Both the position numbers and the translations under genes were made by a program. DNA of 6,790 nt, from NCBI GenBank assembly GCA_002426195.1, contig DIOT01000042.1, forward strand, positions 2,555-9,344, in the 5' to 3' direction. The DNA is from Bacteroidales bacterium UBA5507 (GTDB lineage: Bacteria > Bacteroidota > Bacteroidia > Bacteroidales > Lentimicrobiaceae). Shown here in pieces: positions 1-5,143 of the stretch. The notes under the pieces are model-generated. The model was not told the origin of the DNA. It worked only from the letters and a program-made list of their open reading frames with translations, and ran no database searches. Within the stretch, counting starts at the first letter, position 1. Every line of letters starts with the position of its first letter.

Positions 1-32
1 GATTAACAAAGAACCAAGAACAAGACTTGTCT

Positions 33-107
33 GACGTTTGATAACTCAAACCATACATTTGCTCATTCAATCCATACAGTTATCCTGAAATATGCTACAG
101 TTATCCT
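33..107. promoter_or_regulatory. Four-copy 21-bp-phased direct-repeat array (candidate operator)
   Basis: Four related octamers start at 33 (GACGTTTG), 54 (TACATTTG), 75 (TACAGTTA) and 96 (TACAGTTA), each exactly 21 bp after the last. The last two copies are identical over 12 bp (TACAGTTATCCT, 75-86 and 96-107). A 21-bp period puts every copy on the same face of the helix. LytTR-family response regulators such as AgrA, VirR and ComE are known to bind ACAGTT-like direct repeats of about 9 bp separated by about 12 bp, which is the geometry of copies 3 and 4. Assignment to LytTR is inference. The target could be the small gene starting at 193 or a leftward gene outside the window. Confidence 0.6.
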
Positions 108-149
108 TTTTGACCATAGGAGGTGTTTTTTAATTGATTATTAATGCTT

Positions 150-157
150 TAAATTTA
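150..157 (+). promoter_or_regulatory. Possible -7 element for the 193-570 gene
   Basis: TAAATTTA lies 36 bp upstream of the start codon and matches the Bacteroidota -7 consensus TAnnTTTG except for the last base. No clear TTG is seen 19 bp upstream; that place is a T-run. If real, this would be a weak or activator-dependent promoter, fitting the repeat array just upstream. Confidence 0.3.
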
Positions 158-192
158 CCCCTTGTGCAGTTTAACCGTTAAATAGCCTTGCC

Positions 193-570
193 ATGCGAAC
201 AGTAATAATGATAGCTTTATCTACTCTGCTTGTGGTTGGAACTTCCTGGTTATACTACTTTAGACTTGATACTCTTACTTTATCAGAGGTTCTTGAGAAG
301 TCAGAAAATCCTTATGAAAGTTTTTTACGTTCTGATTTAGACTTTGATACCGGATTAACCCGCTATGATATCAGAATTTTAAAGACTAAAAGGGAGCACT
401 GGTCAGTACGATTTGAGAATCTTGGGGACATTGTTAACTATGATGAATATAACCGGGAACTTTCAATAATGATTGACGAAATGAAAAAGGATCCGCAAAT
501 GAAGAAAGTTGCCAACCTGATTAATCAAAGAGGTATGCTCCTTGTTTACACAGTATTAGAATTAATATGA
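193..570 (+). CDS. Small membrane-anchored protein of unknown function
   Basis: I do not recognise a family for this 125-residue protein. Residues 3-22 form one hydrophobic segment (IMIALSTLLVVGTSWLYYF), best read as an N-terminal membrane anchor or uncleaved signal. The remaining ~100 residues are polar and rich in Asp, Glu, Arg and Lys, and would lie in the periplasm if the anchor points outward. A basic, Met-rich stretch (MKKDPQMKK) lies near residues 97-105, before a hydrophobic C-terminus. An in-frame stop at 172-174 makes the ATG at 193 the only sensible start. There is no Shine-Dalgarno, as is common in this phylum. The gene ends 7 bp from the end of the convergent acetyltransferase gene, so the two may share a termination region. 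Coding status is likely from length and composition, not from recognised homology. Confidence 0.6.
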   Translation: MRTVIMIALSTLLVVGTSWLYYFRLDTLTLSEVLEKSENPYESFLRSDLDFDTGLTRYDIRILKTKREHWSVRFENLGDIVNYDEYNRELSIMIDEMKKDPQMKKVANLINQRGMLLVYTVLELI

Positions 571-577
571 GTGTATT

Positions 578-1546
578 TCAGATCGCTATTCTGTACTTGT
601 AGATTTCGTAAACAACACCTCTTGCTCCAAAACCTTCTTTTTGAAAGATAAGGTTCTTATTAAGATAAGCCCCCATTTGCTCGGTTGACTGGCCGAATTC
701 GAATACGGGAATATTTGAATATGTGTCGTTAATTAGTTTTGAGAAGATTACATCGAGTGCTCCCAGTTCACGGCCTGTTTCATTAGCTGCAATATATTGG
801 ACATGAACAGCATGTGGTGTCCGAAATGTGACAACCCCAGCTATTATCTCGTCACCTGATTGGGCAGTATAGAGTCTGATGTAATTATGGAAACGCGAGC
901 TAAGTAATTTAATTTCCTGTTCTGAGTGCACAGCTACTTTGCTATATCTACGTGAGAGATTTTCATTCAGAATCGCCCAGAACGCTGAATAATTGTTCGA
1001 TTCAGCAACTCTTATTCCAGCTTTAATGCCTCGTTTCAGTCCTCTTTTTCTCAGTTCCGAGAAACCTATATGGTGCTTCTGATAGATGGCAGAAGAGAGA
1101 TTACAACCTATTTTTTCAGCTCCAAGCAGATGCAATGCATAAATATCTTCCTGGGCCGGGTATCGATGATAGAAGGAAGGGACCGGTTTATAGATGACTT
1201 CAGTTATCAGGAGTTTCTTCAGTTCTATGTTCAGCAATTCAAAAATTTCAAGTACATCAGAAGAGGTAATCTTGTCAGACATAATGAGTCCACCATATGT
1301 AAGGCCCTGATGAGAGTGGAAGGTATTGTTGGATATATTTCCCGGTAGAATTGCCTCAATTCTGTCTTTTTTCAGAAAGACAAACGAGCAGTCTGAAAAC
1401 CGTTCTTTATGGTAATCCATATAGTCCCTGTTCATCAGAAATGTGCCATTGCGGGATTTTGCTACAAGATCATTCCAGTCATCTTTATATTTATCTGAAT
1501 ATTTATGTATTTCAAGTACATTGGTTTTGACAGGTTCGCTTAACAT
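578..1546 (-). CDS. GNAT/FemAB-like N-acyltransferase
   Basis: This 322-residue protein resembles the large GNAT-superfamily proteins (FemAB/BioF2-type acetyltransferase domain) frequent in Bacteroidota, often near surface-polysaccharide genes. Supporting features in order: an N-terminal 'W..LV..S.NGTFL..R.Y..YH..RF.D.S' block (residues 24-55); HSHQGLTYGGL (77-87); a basic R.RGLKRGIKAGIRV stretch (about 166-180); a VHVQYIAANE strand with GRELGALDVIF (247-268), where acyl-CoA would bind; and a closing FEFGQSTE...LN..L..QKEGFGARG block (283-310). Such enzymes transfer acyl groups to amino groups of sugars or amino acids in the cytoplasm; the substrate cannot be read from sequence. The length is usual and the reading frame intact. 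No glycan-biosynthesis gene is adjacent, so the gene appears isolated. The ATG at 1546 is preceded by a plausible promoter at 1585-1614. Confidence 0.82.
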   Translation of the reverse strand: MLSEPVKTNVLEIHKYSDKYKDDWNDLVAKSRNGTFLMNRDYMDYHKERFSDCSFVFLKKDRIEAILPGNISNNTFHSHQGLTYGGLIMSDKITSSDVLEIFELLNIELKKLLITEVIYKPVPSFYHRYPAQEDIYALHLLGAEKIGCNLSSAIYQKHHIGFSELRKRGLKRGIKAGIRVAESNNYSAFWAILNENLSRRYSKVAVHSEQEIKLLSSRFHNYIRLYTAQSGDEIIAGVVTFRTPHAVHVQYIAANETGRELGALDVIFSKLINDTYSNIPVFEFGQSTEQMGAYLNKNLIFQKEGFGARGVVYEIYKYRIAI

Positions 1547-1584
1547 GTTTGTTGAGTGAAGATGTGTGTTTATTTTTATTTATT

Positions 1585-1614
1585 TAAAGATAGTTTTGTC
1601 TGAATGTGTGGTAA
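1585..1614 (-). promoter_or_regulatory. Promoter of the acetyltransferase gene
   Basis: Read on the minus strand, TATCTTTA (1592-1585) matches the Bacteroidota -7 element TAnnTTTG at all but the last base. TTA (1614-1612) stands 19 bp upstream in the -33 position, one base from the usual TTG. It lies about 40 bp before the ATG. The same TATCTTTA with 19-bp spacing occurs at the promoter at 2549-2578. Confidence 0.5.
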
Positions 1615-1947
1615 TGCTGCTACATGTAAGGTTGTAAGATTTGTGGTTTATATATAATTATTCTCTGTATCTAATATTTATATGAAGTTAACATACAAAG
1701 TGTGTAAAGTGTTCAAAAATAATAGCACCCTCAAAGCAAGTAAAACTACCACAACAGTTCAGAAAGAGGTCGTGATGATACGAATCAGGCTTAAAAATTG
1801 AGGAGACTATTGCTGCACTAACGGTTGCATATAGTTGACTATCAGACATAACAATCCTGTAGGAAGTTCTTGCAACCTCGCTAAGATGTAATAGTTATGG
1901 CAAAATAGTTAACCGAGATAAACTAGTGGAAATTTAGTGGCATCGCG
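1615..1947. other. Gene-poor gap with no supported gene
   Basis: About 330 bp with no convincing gene, tRNA or terminator. The longest ATG frame on the plus strand is 39 codons (1682-1801), encoding a basic Lys/Thr-rich peptide. On the minus strand a frame of about 60 codons is open through the same DNA but contains no recognisable motif. The left end is very AT-rich; the right end has a composition closer to coding DNA. The stretch may be decayed coding sequence, but I cannot name a source. Confidence 0.4.
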
Positions 1948-2256
1948 TTATGCCTGACGTGAAGGAGGTGCTTCTTTCATAACTACACCATGGATAATTT
2001 CGAAAGAAGTGCTCCCTTTTACCGGGATCTCAACAAATTCTACTGTTTCAATCATGCAACCAAGTGGGCCGGCCTTGCACCATGAAAGGTAACTTTCAAG
2101 AATAGTCATATCACCCTCTACTTCAATGGCGATGTGATGATCAAGATAGTAGGCCAGACCGGTTAACTTAAGTTGCCTCGCTTTCTCGGCAGCAACTTTA
2201 CGGAAACCGCATCTTTGAACATTTCCCCCTTTGATAGTAATGTAGTAACGTTTCAT
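1948..2256 (-). CDS. Acylphosphatase-fold protein, probably catalytically altered
   Basis: The 102-residue product aligns with acylphosphatases (about 90-100 residues, ferredoxin-like fold), which hydrolyse carboxyl-phosphate bonds in the cytoplasm. Visible landmarks are GNVQRCGFR (11-19), corresponding to the phosphate-binding GxVQGVxFR loop; a helix AAEKARQLKLTGLA (22-35); IEVEGD (44-49); the 'L.SYL.WCKAGP' helix (53-64); and a C-terminal STSFEI strand. The catalytic Arg is kept (R19). The catalytic Asn, 18 residues after the Arg in the family (R23/N41 in human numbering), is replaced by Tyr37. The loop also reads VQRCGFR rather than VQGVGFR, and the following turn loses its Asp-Gly. Classical activity is therefore doubtful; a binding role or relaxed selection are alternatives. 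The ATG at 2256 follows a good -7 element, with a repeat array directly upstream. Confidence 0.8.
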   Translation of the reverse strand: MKRYYITIKGGNVQRCGFRKVAAEKARQLKLTGLAYYLDHHIAIEVEGDMTILESYLSWCKAGPLGCMIETVEFVEIPVKGSTSFEIIHGVVMKEAPPSRQA

Positions 2257-2280
2257 TTCGTTTTAATAAAGTAAGCAGTA

Positions 2281-2288
2281 CAAATCTA
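2281..2288 (-). promoter_or_regulatory. -7 promoter element of the acylphosphatase-like gene
   Basis: On the minus strand TAGATTTG is a full match to the Bacteroidota -7 consensus TAnnTTTG, 24 bp before the ATG at 2256. No TTG is found at the expected -33 spacing (about 2308-2310). The repeat array begins at 2313, just upstream of that place, so the promoter may depend on an activator bound there. Confidence 0.55.
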
Positions 2289-2312
2289 CTTATTTTTATG
2301 TTCATATCGTTC

Positions 2313-2367
2313 TGCATTTGATAAATGAAATAATACGTTTGATAAACGGATATGGACGTTTATCCTG
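2313..2367. promoter_or_regulatory. Three-copy 21-bp-phased repeat array (candidate operator)
   Basis: Related elements start at 2313 (TGCATTTGATAA), 2334 (TACGTTTGATAA) and 2355 (GACGTTTATCCT), exactly 21 bp apart. They belong to the same family as the array at 33-107: ACGTTTGATAA recurs exactly at 34-44 and 2335-2345, and TTATCCTGA is shared as well. The first two copies are also dyads, CATTT-GAT-AAATG (2315-2327) and CGTTT-GAT-AAACG (2336-2348), in which an A/T pair in one is a G/C pair in the other, so symmetry is kept. The position abuts the -33 region of the minus-strand acylphosphatase-like gene, where an activator would sit. The regulator is not in the window. Confidence 0.6.
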
Positions 2368-2391
2368 ACAGAGTAGTTAAAGACATCAATT

Positions 2392-2550
2392 TTACTTCCT
2401 AAAATTAACATCTATCGTGCTTTTGTCATTTCCCTGATTCAATCTATAGCTAAAAGTGAGCATGATATAACGCCGGATGATGTTTGAGCGGGTTTCGGTT
2501 ATGTAGTTGAACTGGCTAAGCCTGGTGATTCCTGTGTTTTTTAGTAGGTT
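2392..2550 (-). pseudogene. C-terminal remnant of an outer-membrane beta-barrel (TonB-dependent-receptor-like) protein
   Basis: The minus strand reads through about 50 codons to a stop at 2394-2392. The peptide contains NTGITRLSQFN, then TETRSNIIRRYIMLTFSYRL, then a short polar linker and STIDVNFRK at the very end. In my knowledge of the family this is the pattern of the last two beta-strands and tail of Bacteroidota outer-membrane barrels (OMP_b-brl type, many annotated as TonB-dependent receptors): a conserved 'R...MLTFSYRLN' final strand, then a short 'ID' tail. Full proteins are about 700-1000 residues, so more than 90 percent is missing. The frame ends upstream at a stop (2592-2590), and the SnoaL-like promoter at 2549-2578 lies across the break. 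An ATG at 2562 would give a 56-residue peptide, but a free-standing last hairpin is unlikely to function. Confidence 0.6.
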
Positions 2551-2578
2551 GCAATTTGCCATTTTTTTCGTATCTTTA
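2549..2578 (+). promoter_or_regulatory. Promoter of the SnoaL-like gene
   Basis: TTG (2549-2551), a 19-bp spacer and TATCTTTA (2571-2578) fit the Bacteroidota -33/-7 promoter (TTG, about 19 bp, TAnnTTTG) with one mismatch. Transcription would start near 2585, leaving a leader of about 65 nt before the ATG at 2651. Confidence 0.6.
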
Positions 2579-2650
2579 TAAGAACTATATCACTGGTTAC
2601 ATACTGGATTAGCTGAATAACACTTTTTATTCACAATAAAGTAATGTACT

Positions 2651-3115
2651 ATGAAAAGATTGATTCTCATTGCTTTCGCACTTGCCACTATTGGAGTTAG
2701 TGCCCAAACTTCCGTTGCTGACCAGAATCTGGCAACATTCAAGAAATTCATAGAGATGCAAAACAGACCTGATTGGGTAGACCACACAGGTTTTATTTTC
2801 TCTCCTGAGAATTTTGAAATACATAAAAAAGTGCATGCCGATTTCAGAGAGGTGTTTCCTGATTACCATTTCGAAATACTAATGATGGCTGCTAAAGGTG
2901 ATTCAGTAATGGCTTTCGGACTAGTTACAGGGACGCATTCAAAAACATGGAGTTTATTCCCTGATATTCCTGCAACCAATAAAAAGGTTTCCTGGTTCGA
3001 AACAGTCATGCTAATCATGAAAGATGGGATTGCTCAGGGTGGCGTTATTGTAAACGACCGGATGGGAATAATGTATCAACTGGGTTATGGTTGTGACGCT
3101 AAAGCGATAGAATAG
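2651..3115 (+). CDS. Secreted SnoaL-like (NTF2-fold) protein
   Basis: The 154-residue product starts with a clear signal peptide (MKRLILIAFALATIGVSA, likely cleaved before Q19). The mature part follows the SnoaL-like/ester-cyclase plan of the NTF2-like superfamily: an N-terminal helix (about 24-37), 'IHKKVHADFREVFPDYHFEI' (57-76), where the family has H..F...FPD.H..I, 'AKGDSVMAFGLVTGTH' (81-96), an IPATNKKVSW block (106-115), an ETVMLIMKDG strand (117-126) and a final 'ND..G...QLG' (135-145). Members range from polyketide cyclases to binding or unknown proteins; substrate and reaction cannot be inferred. The usual W/H.D near the end is replaced by VIVND. Export is unusual for classical SnoaL enzymes but common for such proteins in Bacteroidota. 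The gene has its own promoter, and GCGTTC-type repeats begin 6 bp after its stop. Confidence 0.75.
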   Translation: MKRLILIAFALATIGVSAQTSVADQNLATFKKFIEMQNRPDWVDHTGFIFSPENFEIHKKVHADFREVFPDYHFEILMMAAKGDSVMAFGLVTGTHSKTWSLFPDIPATNKKVSWFETVMLIMKDGIAQGGVIVNDRMGIMYQLGYGCDAKAIE

Positions 3116-3120
3116 TAGGA

Positions 3121-3229
3121 GCGTTCAGAGTTCCAGCGTTCTAGCGTTCCAGAGTTTCAGTGTTTCCATTCCACGCAATAGAATTGTTCTTGGTTCGCTG
3201 TTTTTGTTCAGGGTTCGGCGTTCAGGGTT
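3121..3229 (+). repeat. Short-period GCGTTC-type degenerate repeat cluster
   Basis: Starting 6 bp after the SnoaL-like stop, 7-8-bp units of the type GCGTTCA, GAGTTCCA, GCGTTCTA, GCGTTCCA, GAGTTTCA, GTGTTTCC run head to tail (3121-3169). A second group follows, with GTTCAGGGTT twice at 14-bp spacing (3206-3215 and 3220-3229). The same motif in the opposite orientation abuts the symporter gene at 5144-5206. No function is known to me. Confidence 0.7.
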
Positions 3230-3272
3230 GTCAATGCCTAAATGTCAATGCCTAAATAACGTTGACTGATTT
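3229..3272 (+). repeat. Outer direct repeat, left copy, with internal 14-bp tandem duplication
   Basis: Bases 3240-3272 are identical over 33 bp to 5044-5076, in the same orientation. The left copy also carries a perfect 14-bp tandem duplication, TGTCAATGCCTAAA at 3229-3242 and 3243-3256; the right copy has only one such unit. Together with the inner repeats it brackets the gene at 3424-4854. Confidence 0.85.
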
Positions 3273-3290
3273 TTTTATACAAAATCGAAC

Positions 3291-3321
3291 ATATCGAGAA
3301 TGCATTTACGCCGGGGTGGTA
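3291..3321 (+). repeat. Inner direct repeat, left copy
   Basis: The stretch beginning ATATCGAGAATGCATTTAC matches 4857-4886 over about 30 positions with one substitution and one single-base indel, in direct orientation. It lies about 100 bp upstream of the gene at 3424; the right copy begins 2 bp after that gene's stop. Confidence 0.8.
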
Positions 3322-3423
3322 ATGGAACTTTTTTGTGTAAATTAGCATTAATTCTTTCGAGGTGACTTTCTCCTAAATTCCAATTATGATTGGAAATAAG
3401 ATTGGATATAAATATGATCCTAT

Positions 3424-4854
3424 ATGCGGAATTATCTGATAATGCTGCTCTATGTCTTATCTTATAATCTTTTTGGACAGCAGATATTTAGTACATGCAT
3501 CTGTGAGCAACTGACAAACAAGCCAATAACCTACGCTACTGCGCTTAATATTTCTTGTAACAAGGGATCAATTTCTAATACGGATGGTTCATGCAAAATA
3601 CCTTTTTTTAGAAACAACGACAGTTTGGTCATTTCTCATGTTGGATACAGAGCATTGAGAGTAACAGTTATTGAAATAACAGATAACGATACGATATTTC
3701 TTATTCCTGATATGATAATGCTAAGCCCTGTAACAATTGTTTCGACATGGAATCAGGAGACTTTAGTTAATCAATTGCATGAAGTACTTTCCTATAATAG
3801 AAGTAAAAACTATATTTATGAGTCAAAGTCCAATGTTTTGCTCACATCATACATAGACAGCATACCCTTAGAAAGAATTGAAAGTATTGGGAATCTTTAC
3901 ATAAAAAATGGCGGAGTTAATGAGTATGTCCACAGAATGGGAAGGTTTGGACAAAATACCGAAAACAACTTTTTCACTCTGTCAATAGAGTCGATTCTGA
4001 ATAATTTCAAACTCTTCGATACACCAAAAGAAAAAATTCCCCTACTAATTACACAATTGAACAAAAAACAGATCAATAGCCTATTCAATCTCAGCCGCTA
4101 TGATCACGATCATGAAAATGCAGGTATTCTTAAGGACAAAATGAAGGATGTACACAACCTGTATTTCGGTTCGGAACTTTATAAATTGGATATAGGATAT
4201 TTCATATACCCGGTTGAAAATAACGACGATTCTCTGAGTTTCAAAGTCATCACATGCATAAACACATCCGGTTCTTACTATTTTTTGCCAAAGAACCTTT
4301 TCGGTGAGATAGCAATCAACCTTTATCTTGATACTTTTAAAAAGAACAGAAAGAAGCTTGAGAGTATTTTGGCTAAAACACACAATGCAGAAGATGCAAT
4401 CAGTCATATAAATCAGGCGTTCAGTCAATCCAGGGAAGAAGCTGACGATCATCTCAGGAAGTGTGAAAGAGGTTCAGAATTAAGCCAGCTTCTGCTTTGG
4501 AACGAAATAATCGATTCTTCTTTAAACACTGATAGAATTTCAACAATGCTGAACGATTTAGTCTCGGGCATCTCAGATAGCGATTACTCAAAAGTTGACT
4601 TATTTGAACAGTGTGCTACGATCGGATTAGTATATTTTGAAACCAGGCAATGCAAAAAAGCTAAAATATGCTTTGAACGATCTCTTGCTTTTAAGGAAGA
4701 AGTATCACAAAAAAGCTTAGGTAAGCTTTATTACGATTTAGGTCTCACCTGTGCTTGTTTGGGTGAACTGGAACAGGCTTGTTTAAACTATAAAGATGCG
4801 CAGTTTTATGGGCATAAGGTACCTTCAAAATTAATGAATAAGGTCTGTGAATGA
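3424..4854 (+). CDS. Secreted CarboxypepD-regulatory-like / TPR protein
   Basis: This 476-residue protein has an N-terminal signal peptide (about 1-18, ending LFG before QQ). Residues 21-106 fit the carboxypeptidase-like regulatory domain of Bacteroidota exported proteins: 'L.NKPITYATALN' (30-42), 'G.ISNTDGSCKIPF' (48-61), 'DSLVISHVGYRAL' (66-78) and a closing hydrophobic 'LSPVTIVS' (100-107). A middle region of ~280 residues begins with 'LVNQLHEVLSYNRSKNYIYES', like the post-domain segment of related cell-surface proteins, and then I recognise nothing. Residues ~392-470 hold two TPR-like helix pairs (CATIGLVYFETRQCKKAKICFERSL; LYYDLGLTCACLGELEQACLNYKDA) ending in a Cys-containing tail. It would act in the periplasm or at the cell surface, probably through protein contacts; no enzyme motif is seen. 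It stands alone, bracketed by nested direct repeats. M7 is an alternative start. Confidence 0.72.
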   Translation: MRNYLIMLLYVLSYNLFGQQIFSTCICEQLTNKPITYATALNISCNKGSISNTDGSCKIPFFRNNDSLVISHVGYRALRVTVIEITDNDTIFLIPDMIMLSPVTIVSTWNQETLVNQLHEVLSYNRSKNYIYESKSNVLLTSYIDSIPLERIESIGNLYIKNGGVNEYVHRMGRFGQNTENNFFTLSIESILNNFKLFDTPKEKIPLLITQLNKKQINSLFNLSRYDHDHENAGILKDKMKDVHNLYFGSELYKLDIGYFIYPVENNDDSLSFKVITCINTSGSYYFLPKNLFGEIAINLYLDTFKKNRKKLESILAKTHNAEDAISHINQAFSQSREEADDHLRKCERGSELSQLLLWNEIIDSSLNTDRISTMLNDLVSGISDSDYSKVDLFEQCATIGLVYFETRQCKKAKICFERSLAFKEEVSQKSLGKLYYDLGLTCACLGELEQACLNYKDAQFYGHKVPSKLMNKVCE

Positions 4855-4856
4855 AT

Positions 4857-4886
4857 ATATCGAGAATGCATTTACACCGGGTGGTA
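4857..4886 (+). repeat. Inner direct repeat, right copy
   Basis: Near-identical partner of 3291-3321, differing at A4876 (G in the left copy) and lacking one G in the following G-run. It starts 2 bp after the stop of the preceding gene. Repeat order across the gene is outer, inner, gene, inner, outer, all in direct orientation. Confidence 0.8.
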
Positions 4887-4955
4887 CTAAATCTTAATAG
4901 GATATTGATTGAATATAAACTGGATCTGGCTCTGGTTTTAAGCCGCATCCTGTTT

Positions 4956-4999
4956 GGTACAGATCTGCAAAAAATGCAGATCCTATGTAGATCTGTACC
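4956..4999. repeat. Interrupted hairpin in intergenic DNA
   Basis: GGTACAGATCTGCA (4956-4969), a five-A loop (4970-4974) and TGCAGATC (4975-4982) followed later by TGTACC (4994-4999) form a 14-bp stem broken only by an 11-nt insert at 4983-4993. Removing the insert gives a perfect stem. The insert ends in AGATC, repeating the five bases before it, so it looks like a slippage duplication. An alternative 11-bp stem pairs 4956-4966 with 4989-4999. No T-run follows on either strand, so a classical terminator is unlikely. Confidence 0.7.
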
Positions 5000-5043
5000 C
5001 TTTCAAGGGCGGTGTTAATGTAGATCTATATGAAAGGAATATC

Positions 5044-5076
5044 AAATGTCAATGCCTAAATAACGTTGACTGATTT
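5044..5076 (+). repeat. Outer direct repeat, right copy
   Basis: A 33-bp perfect match to 3240-3272 in direct orientation, about 1.8 kb away. It contains a single TGTCAATGCCTAAA-type unit followed by AACGTTGACTGATTT. No gene overlaps it. Confidence 0.85.
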
Positions 5077-5085
5077 ATTGATGTT

Positions 5086-5123
5086 GGTGGAAACAGGCAA
5101 TAACTCGAAGAGTTACTCCCACC
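5086..5123. repeat. Small hairpin downstream of the symporter gene
   Basis: TAACTC (5101-5106), a GAA loop and GAGTTA (5110-5115) form a perfect 6-bp stem, and GGTGG (5086-5090) with CCACC (5119-5123) can close an outer stem. It lies about 90 bp beyond the symporter stop. It lacks a T-run, so I do not call it a terminator. Confidence 0.35.
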
Positions 5124-5143
5124 ATATCAACCTTGTAAATGTA

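Noticed and set aside
117..181. Shine-Dalgarno-like AGGAGGTG followed by a TTG-initiated 15-codon frame
   Set aside because: The start is poor, the peptide is very short and without features, and Shine-Dalgarno sites are little used in this phylum; chance is more likely.
1070..1348. 92-codon plus-strand frame
   Set aside because: It lies wholly antisense to the acetyltransferase gene, which has clear family motifs; the frame has none.
2590..2869. Two overlapping minus-strand frames of 65 and 80 codons
   Set aside because: Both are antisense to the SnoaL-like gene and its leader and show no recognisable motif.
3897..4948. Minus-strand frames of 63, 123 and 67 codons
   Set aside because: They are shadows of the 3424-4854 gene and the adjoining repeat, without their own promoter or family signature.
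3229..5076. A CRISPR array or integron
   Set aside because: The repeats are two pairs around a full gene, not many repeats with short spacers, and no cas or integrase gene is present.
5086..5123. Rho-independent terminator for the symporter gene
   Set aside because: The stem is short and AT-rich, and no T-run follows on the minus strand.
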